64,000 nucleotides of DNA from Singulisphaera sp. GP187 (lineage in GTDB: Bacteria; Planctomycetota; Planctomycetia; Gemmatales; Gemmataceae), in assembly GCA_945868575.1 (NCBI GenBank), contig CAMBMH010000001.1, forward strand, positions 22,598 to 86,597, read 5' to 3'. Positions within the stretch are counted from its first letter, which is position 1. Each line of letters starts with the position of its first letter. The position numbers and the translations under genes are program-made. Of the stretch, positions 27,801 through 36,198 are shown one piece after another. The notes below the pieces were generated by a model that saw nothing but the letters and a program-made list of their open reading frames with translations, searched no databases and was not told the DNA's origin.

Positions 27801-28392
27801 GAGTGCCTTTCTCCTCAAGTAACTGCGTCAGTCGGTTAAGCTTTGACTTGCTGCTCTGATCCCAAACCATATCACCCACTCGGACAACCATCCCGCCAAG
27901 GAGAGTTGGATCAAGCTTCTGGTGAAATCTTGGGACCTTGCCCAAACGATTGCGGATCACACCTTCGATATTCGCCAATTGCTCAGGCGAAAGGGAATAA
28001 ACAGAGGTTACATCCACATCGACCCTGCCCTGCTTGGCATCGTCGAATTTTTGGTAGGCGACAAGAATGTCACCAAAAAGGTATAGCCTATCGTGATTGT
28101 TTAGAACCTGAACAAAGTTGGAAAGCAATTCGTCAACCTTGCCTTCGAAAACCTTCTTGAGGAGCTCTCCACGCTGGTCACGACTAGTTCCATTGCCCTC
28201 GAAAAAGAGCTTGATGAGCTCACCGCTTCGAATGGCTGTAGCCAACCCTTCAGCTTCCTCGCGAATTGCCGAGGAGCGTCCATGTGTGTTGGCGGCACTC
28301 CAGAGTGCCTCTGTATATGTATCGATCAGGCGACGGGAAGTATTATCAAAATATCCCTGCTCGGTCGCCTCGGTCAAATTATTTTCAACCAT
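27757..28392 (-). CDS. atpH: F-type ATP synthase subunit delta
   Basis: 211 aa, longer than the usual 175-185. Helical N-terminal domain ([16 protein letters not shown]) and the conserved C-terminal strand-helix region ([52 protein letters not shown]). Delta joins F1 to the b stalk. After the normal end at about LTQLLEE, a tail of 20 residues ([17 protein letters not shown]) runs over the atpA start, giving a 44-nt overlap. The tail may exist mainly to couple translation. Confidence 0.93.
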   Translation of the reverse strand: MVENNLTEATEQGYFDNTSRRLIDTYTEALWSAANTHGRSSAIREEAEGLATAIRSGELIKLFFEGNGTSRDQRGELLKKVFEGKVDELLSNFVQVLNNHDRLYLFGDILVAYQKFDDAKQGRVDVDVTSVYSLSPEQLANIEGVIRNRLGKVPRFHQKLDPTLLGGMVVRVGDMVWDQSSKSKLNRLTQLLEEKGTHEIQAGRDRFRTPE

Positions 28393-28395
28393 GGC

Positions 28396-29082
28396 TTAGC
28401 GTACCCCGGGAACGGCCATAGATCGGTCCAAATCCACAATCGCTTCGTCCAAAAGGCGGGCGTGATCAGGCTCCGAAACCTGTCGACCCAAAACCTTTGA
28501 TGTAAGAAGGCTCGCCAATTTGACCGAACGAAGGGAAATTTCCTGAAGAGCCTGGTCCTTGGCCGTTTCCAGGTCGCGATGAAGACGCTCGCGCTCGGCG
28601 GCAATTTCTTCACGGGCCCGCCCAAGCATCTCTTCACGGAGGTTTTGGCCATCGCGGCGAGCCTCATCAACCATCTGTCGAACCTGATCACCAGCCTGAG
28701 CCAGTTTTTCATCGAGTTCTGAACGAAGAGAGGCAGCTTCCGCACGAGCCTTGGCAGCATCGTCAGACGCCTTTTGGAGAGTTTTTTCCCTCTCGTCCAA
28801 CGCTTCCATGATGGGCTTCCAAGCAAAGCGCTGGAGCACCAAAATCAAACCTGCAAAAACAAAAAAGGAAAACAGGGCCGTGTCAACAGACCAACCAAAG
28901 GGCTCAAACTCCCCTTGATGGGCTCCGTGGCCACCAGCCTCCCCCCCTTTGAGTTCGCCACCGGTTGAAGCAGTCACTACAGGTGCTTTCGCTTTGGAAT
29001 CCGATGTAGACTTTACATCAGCCTTGGCGGAACCTGATGCCATGACCAAGCTGGCAAACAAAACAAAAAGGAATGCGCGCAT
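28396..29082 (-). CDS. atpF: F-type ATP synthase subunit b with N-terminal signal-like extension
   Basis: 228 aa; standard b is 155-165. Residues 1-22 (RAFLFVLFASLVMASGSAKA) look like a signal peptide, then a Gly/His linker (GGEAGGHGAHQGEFEPFGW), the true membrane anchor at about 65-85 (VDTALFSFFVFAGLILVLQRF), and a long charged coiled coil to 215. b holds the stator between F0 and F1. The pre-anchor region would lie outside the membrane face opposite F1. It ends 3 nt before atpH. Confidence 0.95.
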   Translation of the reverse strand: MRAFLFVLFASLVMASGSAKADVKSTSDSKAKAPVVTASTGGELKGGEAGGHGAHQGEFEPFGWSVDTALFSFFVFAGLILVLQRFAWKPIMEALDEREKTLQKASDDAAKARAEAASLRSELDEKLAQAGDQVRQMVDEARRDGQNLREEMLGRAREEIAAERERLHRDLETAKDQALQEISLRSVKLASLLTSKVLGRQVSEPDHARLLDEAIVDLDRSMAVPGVR

Positions 29083-29171
29083 GCGTATAGACCCCGAGTA
29101 AAGGTCCGTTTCCGGGACCCCTGCCCATACCGCCCCAAACTTCCAAAGAAGAGGGGGCCACCCACACCAAG

Positions 29172-29198
29172 CCCGAAACCGGATCCACCGGTATCGGG
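29172..29198 (-). promoter_or_regulatory. Hairpin between atpE and atpF
   Basis: CCCGAAACCGG (29172-29182) and CCGGTATCGGG (29188-29198) pair at 10 of 11 positions around a 5-nt loop. It lies 27 nt beyond the atpE stop, with no T-tract, so it is more likely an RNA-stability or processing element protecting atpE mRNA than a terminator. That role is inference. Confidence 0.55.
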
Positions 29199-29224
29199 CA
29201 CCTAGCAGCGATCCACCAGTTCGG

Positions 29225-29506
29225 TTAGAACAGGGTGAACAGGAGGGCCAGAAGGGTTACACCTTCCAAAAGCGCCGCGATGATGATCGCGCCGGTTTGG
29301 ATCGCAGGTGCAATTTCAGGCTGACGAGCCATCGATTCGGTCATGGATTTACCAATAAATCCAAGGCCGATACCAGCGCCCAAAAGAATAAGCCCCAAAC
29401 CCAGGCCCTTACCGATGCGGACCAGGCCCTCATCGGCAGCCATGATTGGATCGGCCATAAGAGCAACGGCCGCAACTGCCAAAACCAGAAGTTTCAAAGA
29501 CTTCAT
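29225..29506 (-). CDS. atpE: F-type ATP synthase subunit c (proteolipid ring)
   Basis: 93 aa. After a signal-like N-terminal helix (residues 1-24, KLLVLAVAAVALMADPIMAA), two membrane helices form the hairpin: 33-51 (Gly-rich, KGLGLGLILLGAGIGLGF) and 70-93, joined by the RQPE polar loop (61-64). The ion-binding carboxylate is E81 in AALLEGVTLL. Lack of the Q and E-S/T pattern of sodium-binding rings suggests a proton ring; that is inference. A strong SD (AAGGAGGAG) precedes the ATG, fitting high c-ring stoichiometry. Confidence 0.96.
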   Translation of the reverse strand: MKSLKLLVLAVAAVALMADPIMAADEGLVRIGKGLGLGLILLGAGIGLGFIGKSMTESMARQPEIAPAIQTGAIIIAALLEGVTLLALLFTLF

Positions 29507-29585
29507 CTTCCCAACTCCTCCTTCAAAATTGCGGCTTCAAAACCGCCCAAGAGAAAAAAACAACTTGGTTTGTTGATACCCGTCA

Positions 29586-30542
29586 CTAGTGCGCCGGATG
29601 AGGCGCATGGGTATTCCCATGACCGCCATCATGGGGATCATGTTCGCCATGTCCATGATCGTCATGGGCATGGCCGGAATGCGTCGCCATACCCATGAAC
29701 AAGGCAGTCAAAAGGGTGAACACAAAAGCCTGCAGGAATGCAACAAAGAGTTCCAGACAGCTAAGTGCAATACAAATGCAAATACTTCCAATACCCACCG
29801 CTGGATGTAACCACCAACGCATGGAGTCAGGTGATTTAGCAGCGGTTAGAATAAAGCTCAAGAGGACCGCAAGTGCAACGTGGCCACCGTACATGTTTGC
29901 GAACAGACGAATAGCCAAAACGGCGCTTCGAATGAACACCCCAAGGAATTCAATTCCGAAAAGCAAACCACTCACCAGGAAACCACCCGGAAGAGAGATG
30001 GGCATCCAAAAACCCTTAAGGTATCCAACAACACCATTGGCACGAATTCCGTTGAAATTTATTGCGATACAGCTTACCGCTGCGATACCGACAGTTACAG
30101 CAATACTGGCAGTCGGACTACCACCTAGCGGGGCAGGAATCATACCTAATAAATTACAAGTTAAAACAAAGAGAAACATTGTCCATAGCAGTGGAAGAAA
30201 ACGCTCTGCCTGGTCACCCAAATTCGGCTTGGCGATGTTGTCCCTTATGTAAACAAGAATTAGTTCGAGGAAATTGTAGAAAGGCCCCTTGGGTAGCTTT
30301 CCACCTTTGATAGCCCGGGCCATGGCGATACCGCAGAATGCAACAATTCCAGCAGCAATTAGTAACAAAACCATGAACTTGGTGACTTGAAACGAACCGA
30401 AGTGAGGAAGGTGATATTCAATACCTTCGGGGAAAATTCCCTTGGGCTCGAAAAGTGCCCAATGGTTTTTATCCTTTGGCTCTTCCAAAGCAGTCCGCAG
30501 AATCGGGTCAAGGCCTCCGCCTTGTGCAAACAACAAAGACAT
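29586..30542 (-). CDS. atpB: F-type ATP synthase subunit a with His-rich C-terminal tail
   Basis: 318 aa from ATG 30542 (AGGG 8 nt upstream); an upstream extension to 30611 would overlap the preceding gene. Subunit a forms the ion half-channels against the c-ring; the essential Arg is in LAIRLFANMYGGH. The last 30 residues are His/Asp/Gly-rich (GHAHDDHGHGEHDPHDGG), following the final membrane helix. The N-terminal LFAQGGGLDP and long loop before helix 1 are also larger than in E. coli. The tail could bind metal or buffer protons at the channel mouth; that is speculative. Confidence 0.95.
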   Translation of the reverse strand: MSLLFAQGGGLDPILRTALEEPKDKNHWALFEPKGIFPEGIEYHLPHFGSFQVTKFMVLLLIAAGIVAFCGIAMARAIKGGKLPKGPFYNFLELILVYIRDNIAKPNLGDQAERFLPLLWTMFLFVLTCNLLGMIPAPLGGSPTASIAVTVGIAAVSCIAINFNGIRANGVVGYLKGFWMPISLPGGFLVSGLLFGIEFLGVFIRSAVLAIRLFANMYGGHVALAVLLSFILTAAKSPDSMRWWLHPAVGIGSICICIALSCLELFVAFLQAFVFTLLTALFMGMATHSGHAHDDHGHGEHDPHDGGHGNTHAPHPAH

Positions 30543-30561
30543 GCACTTAACCCTAACGGTA

Positions 30562-30975
30562 CTAGGTCTGACCGGATTCCTCACCGGGCAAAGCCTTCGC
30601 CGCAACCACAAACCACCCTAATGAAGAAACTACCAAATAGGAGAGAAACAGCCAGATGAGAAAGGAATTTTTGTCAGCAAACGGCACAAAAGCACGACGA
30701 ACAACGAGCACAAGGATCCCAATGGTTAACAACTTCGTAAGCGACCCACCCATTAGAATTAGCGCCCTTTTCCTGATTGACTCCTCTGTGGCCAAAGCAA
30801 CCAGCACAACCGGAACCACCCCCATCAAAATAATGAGGTATGCCGTGACAGCTGCTTGAAGCTGATCTCCCCCACCAATTTCCAACGAATCCATAAGCCC
30901 GCCAATGATTGAAAAACCTCCCAAAACAAGGATCACCGGGGTCAAAAACAACTTTATAAACCGGGCAATCATCAT
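30562..30975 (-). CDS. AtpI/AtpR-like small membrane protein of the ATP synthase operon
   Basis: 137 aa from ATG 30975, which overlaps the stop of the upstream gene by 4 nt (ATGATG). Four hydrophobic helices (about 8-27, 40-60, 70-90, 103-125): LTPVILVLGGFSIIGGLMD, VTAYLIILMGVVPVVLVAL and others. Position before atpB and helix content fit the AtpI group, which assists c-ring assembly or carries magnesium; the sequence itself is divergent, so this is by context. It ends 19 nt before atpB. Confidence 0.82.
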   Translation of the reverse strand: MMIARFIKLFLTPVILVLGGFSIIGGLMDSLEIGGGDQLQAAVTAYLIILMGVVPVVLVALATEESIRKRALILMGGSLTKLLTIGILVLVVRRAFVPFADKNSFLIWLFLSYLVVSSLGWFVVAAKALPGEESGQT

Positions 30976-31226
30976 GGGGCCTTGGGAACCGATTGGTTTT
31001 GGTTTTGGTTTGGATTGGCCATCGGGGCCTTTGACACTGGGTTGAGCATTTTGATCAGATGAACCCCTACCGATATAAATCCCAATACGGCTCCAACAAT
31101 CGTCCAGGCAGGCAGGGTTTGAAAATAAAAATCCGCCAGGATACCCAAAACCGCCGGCGAGGCCATTTCCCCTCCCAAAGCTACGAACTGCATGGGCTGA
31201 GGCCCGGAAACCGGCTTTTTTTGCAT
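30972..31226 (-). CDS. AtpZ/AtpI-like small membrane protein, first gene of the ATP synthase operon
   Basis: 84 aa from ATG 31226, with GGAG 8 nt upstream; the frame is open to 31301 without a better start. Two membrane helices (GGEMASPAVLGILADFYF; TIVGAVLGFISVGVHLIKM) match the two-helix AtpZ/AtpI pattern of small proteins that precede atpB, and a polar Asn/Gln-rich tail follows. It probably helps assemble the c-ring. Its stop overlaps the next start. The 226-nt gap to the divergent FHA gene should contain the operon promoter. Confidence 0.82.
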   Translation of the reverse strand: MQKKPVSGPQPMQFVALGGEMASPAVLGILADFYFQTLPAWTIVGAVLGFISVGVHLIKMLNPVSKAPMANPNQNQNQSVPKAP

Positions 31227-31376
31227 CCCGACTTCTCCAAATCGCCATTTTAACCCAGTCAACGCAAAAGGCCGAACAAATGACCTTCCCTTTTCAGCCA
31301 AAGGATGTCATAGGGCGAGATGTGGGACTTTCCGCTTGGTTGGATTCGTCCAGCAGGATTTGTGAACCATCCTGGT

Positions 31377-31397
31377 TTGGCAAAAACCAATTGCCAA
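31377..31397. promoter_or_regulatory. Short dyad in the FHA / atp divergent region
   Basis: TTGGCAA (31377-31383) and TTGCCAA (31391-31397) are perfect inverted repeats 7 nt apart, 56 nt before the FHA gene start. The symmetry suits a dimeric regulator, but the site is short and could be chance. Confidence 0.35.
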
Positions 31398-31452
31398 TAA
31401 AACAATTTTCCGGTCGGCAATAGTCCGGCCGCTTGAGGATTCGCTGAAAGCC

Positions 31453-33504
31453 ATGGCAGCCTCGAAAACCTTTTCCGATGACAAATCCCCAACGATCACC
31501 GGGGCGGTTATGGAATGGCAATCGGGCCCCGGTCGCACATTCCGATTTGCGGTGACTGAGGATGGCCTTATAGTCGGGTCGGCCCCGGGTGCGGATATTC
31601 GTTTGGGCCAAAAAGACCCACCACTCCTTGCCTCATTTCGTTTGTGCGCTGGCAAAAGTGGCGAGGAAAACCAACTTCACTATCGCATATTAGCTCCGCA
31701 TTGCCCCTTGCTTGTAAATGGGCAGCCGGGCAAAATCCAATCAGACCTCAAGGCCAGGGATCGGATAGAGATTGCCGGTTATGTGGGCCTGGTCCTCCAA
31801 ATCCAGGGGGCTCCCCTAGCCCCACTTTCCGAACGAATTGGCGCTCCGGAACTTGTTGAATATGCCAAAGCTTTGGAAGCGCACGCAGCCCTGGTAGATC
31901 AGTGGCATAAATCCCTTGAAGAGCGTCAGGAAGACCTGGAAAAGCGCGAATTGGAACTGCAGAAGTTCCTTCAGGAAGTTATCCAACGAAACGAAGCCGG
32001 TCCGGAAAAGGAATGGCCTGAGGTTACCGGGGAAACACATTCCGATGTGGCACCTACTGCCAACCAAATTTCGCAAGGCCAACCCTATGACTTTGTTCCG
32101 GATAAAAATCCTGATAGTAAACCGCTCTCATTGATGGATTCCGGACCCGAAGCCCTTTCCAACTGGGATAAAGAAGGGGATTCGTGGGATTTTCTTACCC
32201 ACCCGGAAATAGACTTGGCGGTTGCGCAAATAGAGACATCGGCCCAGTATTGGCCTCCTGCGGAGGAGGCTGAATTTTCCGGGGAAACCAGCCCAACAAT
32301 TGATCCAATTCCGCTTCTTGAACCAGAATCCACGCCCTCCTTTATTGCAAGAGATGCGGAGGCGATCCCTTATTGTCCAGATTTTGCTCCGTTAATCGGC
32401 ATACTAACCGCGGAGTCAATCGATGAGAATTCGGCTGTTGATGCGGAAATAACCCCGAACTTACAAGAAAAAAACCAAACCCTTCGGCCCATTCAGGATG
32501 AGTTGGACAAAAATCACCAAGTTAAAGAGGAATGGGAGCAAAATGCATTTTCTCCCCAAGCAATATTGAATACCGCCCCATTATTGGACCCGGTCGAACT
32601 GGAAGAAAGCGCCGATTCCAATTTGTCTGGTATTGAAGGTGAAGCTTTTTCTGAAATCAAGGCCACCGAATTCCCCAGGACAATTGAGGAGATATCCCGG
32701 GAACTTGGGAAAAATCACCAAAATCCGATCACTAAATCGCTAAATCATGAAAGCCTTGATCCTGAGGAGGATTGCCGCGTGCAATCACCCCCGGAATCCT
32801 GGACATTTCCCCTAGGGGAATACATTTGCTCAAAAGATTTAAATAGTGATGGCCCAGTTGAGGCTATTCATATTTCCGGTGCGCCAAAAGTTTTTGTGGA
32901 AGCCATTTCCCCGGAGGATCCTGTCGGAGGACATACCCCGTGGGAGCATGAAAATCTTCCCCGTGAAATGGAAAGACAACAAGCCAATGAAAGGGATTTT
33001 CGGGTTTGGGAAATCCCCCAAGGGCCAGGATTAATGGCTTTGGAACTCCCTCCCGTTCTTGGAATATGGTATCGGCTTTTCCTCCAAACTGTTTTGGGTA
33101 TCCGGGCTTTGCATTCCGCGGGAAGAAGTCTTGGGGGCAGGTCCCAACAACAAGGCCTGGATTGGGCAACATTGGAACCTTCCGGCCTGGTGAAACTCTA
33201 TGGTCCTGGAAATCCCGGGAATAATCAGGCTGCCGACTTACAGCGAGTGGGACATTTAGCCCAAAATCTATGGAATAAGGCTTTTGGACAAAACGCACCA
33301 CAGCCTGAATTTATTAAAGATCTTTTGGCAAGATTAATAGGCCAAGGTGGAACATCCTCACCAATGGAAAGTTTGGACCAACTTGCCGTGGAACTGGATC
33401 GTGTTGGCTTGAGAATCAGGGCCAATCCCTATGCATGGGCTGCATTGCTTCAAAAGACATTTCCAGGCTGGACATCACCTCCAACCAAGCGGATTTCTGC
33501 CTGA
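31453..33504 (+). CDS. FHA-like domain protein with coiled coil and degenerate kinase-like C-terminus
   Basis: 683 aa. Order: FHA-like domain at about 18-116 (GLIVGSAPGADIRLGQ holds the Gly-Ser phosphothreonine-site pattern; LLVNGQPGKI and RDRIEIAGYVGLVLQ close it); a coiled coil at about 128-180; a long acidic, low-complexity middle to about 505; and a C-terminal region from 510 that looks like the C-lobe of a protein kinase (VLGIRALHSAGRSLGG, SGLVKLYGPG, then a helical end). The HRD catalytic loop and DFG are not recognisable, so it should be inactive. No signal peptide or membrane helix. It may read phosphorylation from other kinases such as the one at 52.2 kb. The start is the first ATG; a shorter one is 31510. 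Confidence 0.85.
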   Translation: MAASKTFSDDKSPTITGAVMEWQSGPGRTFRFAVTEDGLIVGSAPGADIRLGQKDPPLLASFRLCAGKSGEENQLHYRILAPHCPLLVNGQPGKIQSDLKARDRIEIAGYVGLVLQIQGAPLAPLSERIGAPELVEYAKALEAHAALVDQWHKSLEERQEDLEKRELELQKFLQEVIQRNEAGPEKEWPEVTGETHSDVAPTANQISQGQPYDFVPDKNPDSKPLSLMDSGPEALSNWDKEGDSWDFLTHPEIDLAVAQIETSAQYWPPAEEAEFSGETSPTIDPIPLLEPESTPSFIARDAEAIPYCPDFAPLIGILTAESIDENSAVDAEITPNLQEKNQTLRPIQDELDKNHQVKEEWEQNAFSPQAILNTAPLLDPVELEESADSNLSGIEGEAFSEIKATEFPRTIEEISRELGKNHQNPITKSLNHESLDPEEDCRVQSPPESWTFPLGEYICSKDLNSDGPVEAIHISGAPKVFVEAISPEDPVGGHTPWEHENLPREMERQQANERDFRVWEIPQGPGLMALELPPVLGIWYRLFLQTVLGIRALHSAGRSLGGRSQQQGLDWATLEPSGLVKLYGPGNPGNNQAADLQRVGHLAQNLWNKAFGQNAPQPEFIKDLLARLIGQGGTSSPMESLDQLAVELDRVGLRIRANPYAWAALLQKTFPGWTSPPTKRISA

Positions 33505-33525
33505 AATCGGTCACGCAAAGTGTGA

Positions 33526-34305
33526 TTATTCCAATGGAATGAAGACCCGTGAAATGCTTTCTGCCAGGCAGGTATCCTGGTTAATTCCAACCAGCGCACC
33601 ACAAAGGACAATATTCCCGCGTGCAAGATCGTATGGGTGCTGGACACCGGTCAACACGGTTGGAAGTATGGACTCGTATTTTCGTCCAAGAACTCCCTTG
33701 GAAGGACCCGACATTCCAACATCCGTTTGAAAAGCCGTTCCTTTGGGCAAAATCCCCTCGTCGGCGGTGACAACATGCGTGTGTGTGCCCAATGCCGCCG
33801 CGACCCTACCATCGAGCCAATGCCCCATAAGGATTTTTTCCCCGGTGGCTTCCGCATGGATGTCCACCAACCAGGGTCCATCTCCTGGGCCCTGAAGGAT
33901 TTTGTCCAAGGCAACAAAGGGACAATCGACTGGTTTCGTAAAAGTTCTCCCCAAAACCGTGGCTATTCGCAACGGTTTGCCTGCGGGACTTTTGGCCTCT
34001 GCCCATCCCTTTCCCGGGGCTCCTGGGGGGAAATTGGCTGGACGGCAAATGGTCGTTTCGTTATCCAGGATTTTTGAGATTTCGCGCTTTCTGAGGGCGT
34101 GATCCCCCAATGTGATCCCATCGACTCCACTATCGCGCAGTTTTCGAAACTGGGCTGGGGAAAGACCTGATCCGTTCGCCGAATTTTCCGCATTGACGAC
34201 AACCCAATCGACGCCAAGTTTCGTCCGGATTTTTCCAAGACGCCAAGCGATCAGATCGATCGTTTCCTGGCCCACAATATCACCCAGAAAAAGCAATACA
34301 GGCAA
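33526..34305 (-). CDS. YmdB-like metallophosphoesterase (TIGR00282 type)
   Basis: 259 aa, full length for the family. These di-metal enzymes hydrolyse 2',3'-cyclic nucleotides and affect global gene expression. Motifs: LFLGDIVG (metal Asp), VVNAENSANG (Glu/Asn), ITLGDHALRK in place of the usual GNH, WLVDIHAEATGEK and ALGTHTHVVTADEG (His ligands). The Asn to Asp change in GNH is the one clear departure. It is convergent with the FHA gene, which ends 21 nt away. Confidence 0.9.
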   Translation of the reverse strand: MPVLLFLGDIVGQETIDLIAWRLGKIRTKLGVDWVVVNAENSANGSGLSPAQFRKLRDSGVDGITLGDHALRKREISKILDNETTICRPANFPPGAPGKGWAEAKSPAGKPLRIATVLGRTFTKPVDCPFVALDKILQGPGDGPWLVDIHAEATGEKILMGHWLDGRVAAALGTHTHVVTADEGILPKGTAFQTDVGMSGPSKGVLGRKYESILPTVLTGVQHPYDLARGNIVLCGALVGINQDTCLAESISRVFIPLE

Positions 34306-34346
34306 AGTAAACCCCCCAGTATTGGAGCGGGTTGCATAATGAGCAT

Positions 34347-34374
34347 AAAAAAACCGGCCCGGAAAACCGGCCGG
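34347..34374 (-). terminator. Terminator after the exported protein gene
   Basis: CCGGCCCGG (34354-34362) pairs with CCGGCCGG (34367-34374) with one bulge and an AAAA loop; the A-run at 34347-34353 gives seven U residues on the minus strand. It follows the gene ending at 34408. Confidence 0.85.
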
Positions 34375-34407
34375 CTTGTTTGGTTCCCGAGGGAAATCCT
34401 ATGAGCT

Positions 34408-34827
34408 CTAGTTCTTTCCGCCCGGCTTGTAGGACCGGTAATGGAAATAGGTCCTGAGAGTATTCACTCCAGGCATATCCTTTTCCTTGGGAAAGTCGCT
34501 GTATCCAATAACGCGATTACCCATCAATTGGGTACCGCTGGTGCTCTGATTGAACACGCTGGAAAGATTTTGAGTCGCGTTTGAGGTGTTCAGAAACTGC
34601 CACCCACCAACGCGTAAATTGCTTGTGTCCACGGCTTTAGGCGTGGCAACATTGTTAGGCGCAAAAAGCTGCTGATCCGGTCGAGACGACGAGGTCGAGG
34701 ACAGCTTGCCGCCTGTATTCTGGCCAACACCGCTAAAAAGATTAGCGATATTGAATTGCGCACTAGCCTTGCCAGATGGCAAAACCAGAAGCGCCAGGGC
34801 TGCTACATATAGCCCAATTCGGTACAT
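34408..34827 (-). CDS. Small exported protein of unknown function
   Basis: 139 aa from ATG 34827, which has a GGGGGGA just upstream. A signal peptide covers residues 1-22 (YRIGLYVAALALLVLPSG, cut after ASA). The mature protein is Ser/Asn/Thr-rich (TGGKLSSTSSSRPDQQL; TSNATQNLSSVFNQ), then has a more ordered end with RVIGYSDFPKEKDMPG and a Tyr/His pattern TYFHYRSYKPG. It has no cysteines. It is monocistronic with its own terminator. No family recognised. Confidence 0.8.
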   Translation of the reverse strand: MYRIGLYVAALALLVLPSGKASAQFNIANLFSGVGQNTGGKLSSTSSSRPDQQLFAPNNVATPKAVDTSNLRVGGWQFLNTSNATQNLSSVFNQSTSGTQLMGNRVIGYSDFPKEKDMPGVNTLRTYFHYRSYKPGGKN

Positions 34828-34986
34828 AAATCCCCCCATTTCCAAGACCTAACCCACGGTCTCGAGAAGGGTCTATGCCAAGACCTGCTCGCCATGTCAA
34901 CAAAATAACCAGGATTTTTTCCAAAAGGTGCAAATCCATCACAATTGGGCGAAAATTGCAAAAATTGGAATTAGACCAATCTGTGT

Positions 34987-36030
34987 TTACCCCAAGGTAA
35001 GCAATCCGGCCGTTTCTGTTTGTCCCGTCATCAGGTTGAAGTTTTGCACAGCAACCCCACTGGCCCCTCGAACCAGGTTGTCAATGGTAGCGAGGACAAC
35101 AATCCTGTCTTCAAATGAGATCGGGTGCAAATCGGCAAAGTTGCTGTGGGCAGTGAATTTGGTTGCGGGGAGGTGTTCCACCACCCTCACAAACGGGTTG
35201 CCCCGGTAATAGTCCTGGAACGCCTCTCGAAGATTTTTGGTGGAAAGACCCTTTTCCATTGGTGTGGCGTAGATCGTCGAAAAAATCCCACGATCCATAG
35301 GCGTGAGGTGGGGGCTGAAAAAGACCGAGACCGGGATTCCTCCCACATCCGACAAAACCTGTTCCATTTCAGGAGTGTGGCGATGAATTCCCGTTTGGTA
35401 TGCGGAAAAGTTTTCATTGCATTCGGGGTAAAGCGTTCCCAATTTGGGTGTGCGGCCCGCGCCTGAAACCCCGCTTTTGGAATCGGCAATAATGGATTTG
35501 GGATCAATCCATCCTTTTTGTATCAGGGGCATCAGGCCAAGTTGAACACTTTGTGGATAGCAACCAGGGTTGGCAACGATTCGGGCCGTTTTGATTTTTT
35601 CCCTGTAAACCTCGGGCAGGCCATAAACGGCCTCCGCCAATAAATCAGGATAATGATGATCCTCCTTATACCATTTTTTGTGGGCCTCGGGAGTCCTTAA
35701 ACGAAAATCTGCGCTCAAATCAACCGCCCTGATTCCATTAGCGACCAAATCGGCCACAGCTTCCTGGCTGGCACCATGGGGAAGACAGCCAAAGGCCACC
35801 TCCACACCAAGATCCTTAAGCATTGTGGAATCAAAAGGCGCACACGGAATGTCCAAAAGGCCAGTGAATTGCGGATGGAGTTGGCTGAAACGGGGTGATT
35901 CATCCTGGCGCGAGGTGGCGGCTACAATTTCGGCACCCGGATGCCTGAGGAGAATCCTTGCCAACTCCGCGGCTGTGTAACCCGAAGCTCCAAGAATTGC
36001 AACTTTTACCCGCTTATTCATTCCTGCCAT
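34987..36030 (-). CDS. argC: N-acetyl-gamma-glutamyl-phosphate reductase
   Basis: 347 aa. It reduces N-acetylglutamyl phosphate with NADPH in arginine synthesis. Rossmann motif VAILGASGYTAAEL at residues 9-22, the active Cys in VANPGCYPQSVQLGL, SGVSGAGRTPK and the catalytic His in HRHTPEMEQ. The ATG at 36030 is preferred to 36021 because GAGGA lies 6 nt upstream. No other arg gene is adjacent. It is divergent from the amidase gene. Confidence 0.96.
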   Translation of the reverse strand: MAGMNKRVKVAILGASGYTAAELARILLRHPGAEIVAATSRQDESPRFSQLHPQFTGLLDIPCAPFDSTMLKDLGVEVAFGCLPHGASQEAVADLVANGIRAVDLSADFRLRTPEAHKKWYKEDHHYPDLLAEAVYGLPEVYREKIKTARIVANPGCYPQSVQLGLMPLIQKGWIDPKSIIADSKSGVSGAGRTPKLGTLYPECNENFSAYQTGIHRHTPEMEQVLSDVGGIPVSVFFSPHLTPMDRGIFSTIYATPMEKGLSTKNLREAFQDYYRGNPFVRVVEHLPATKFTAHSNFADLHPISFEDRIVVLATIDNLVRGASGVAVQNFNLMTGQTETAGLLTLG

Positions 36031-36115
36031 TTCCAGTCCTCGTTATTCTTGCACCATTTGCCCGCTTTTATGGCAAAATCACTCAAGAAAAAATCATTTA
36101 CCAATGACTTATCCT

Positions 36116-36150
36116 GAGATCGTATTCTGAGATCGTGATCGTATTCTGGC
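36116..36150 (+). repeat. Short imperfect direct repeat upstream of the amidase
   Basis: GAGATCGTATTC occurs, then GAGATCGTGATCGTATTC right after it, so GATCGTATTC is present twice with an extra GATCGT unit between. It lies 50-80 nt before the amidase ATG at 36199. It might be a small slipped duplication or a binding site. Confidence 0.45.
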
Positions 36151-36198
36151 CTTCAGGGCTGATTTTATGATTTCCTTTTCCAGCCGGAGTATTTACCC

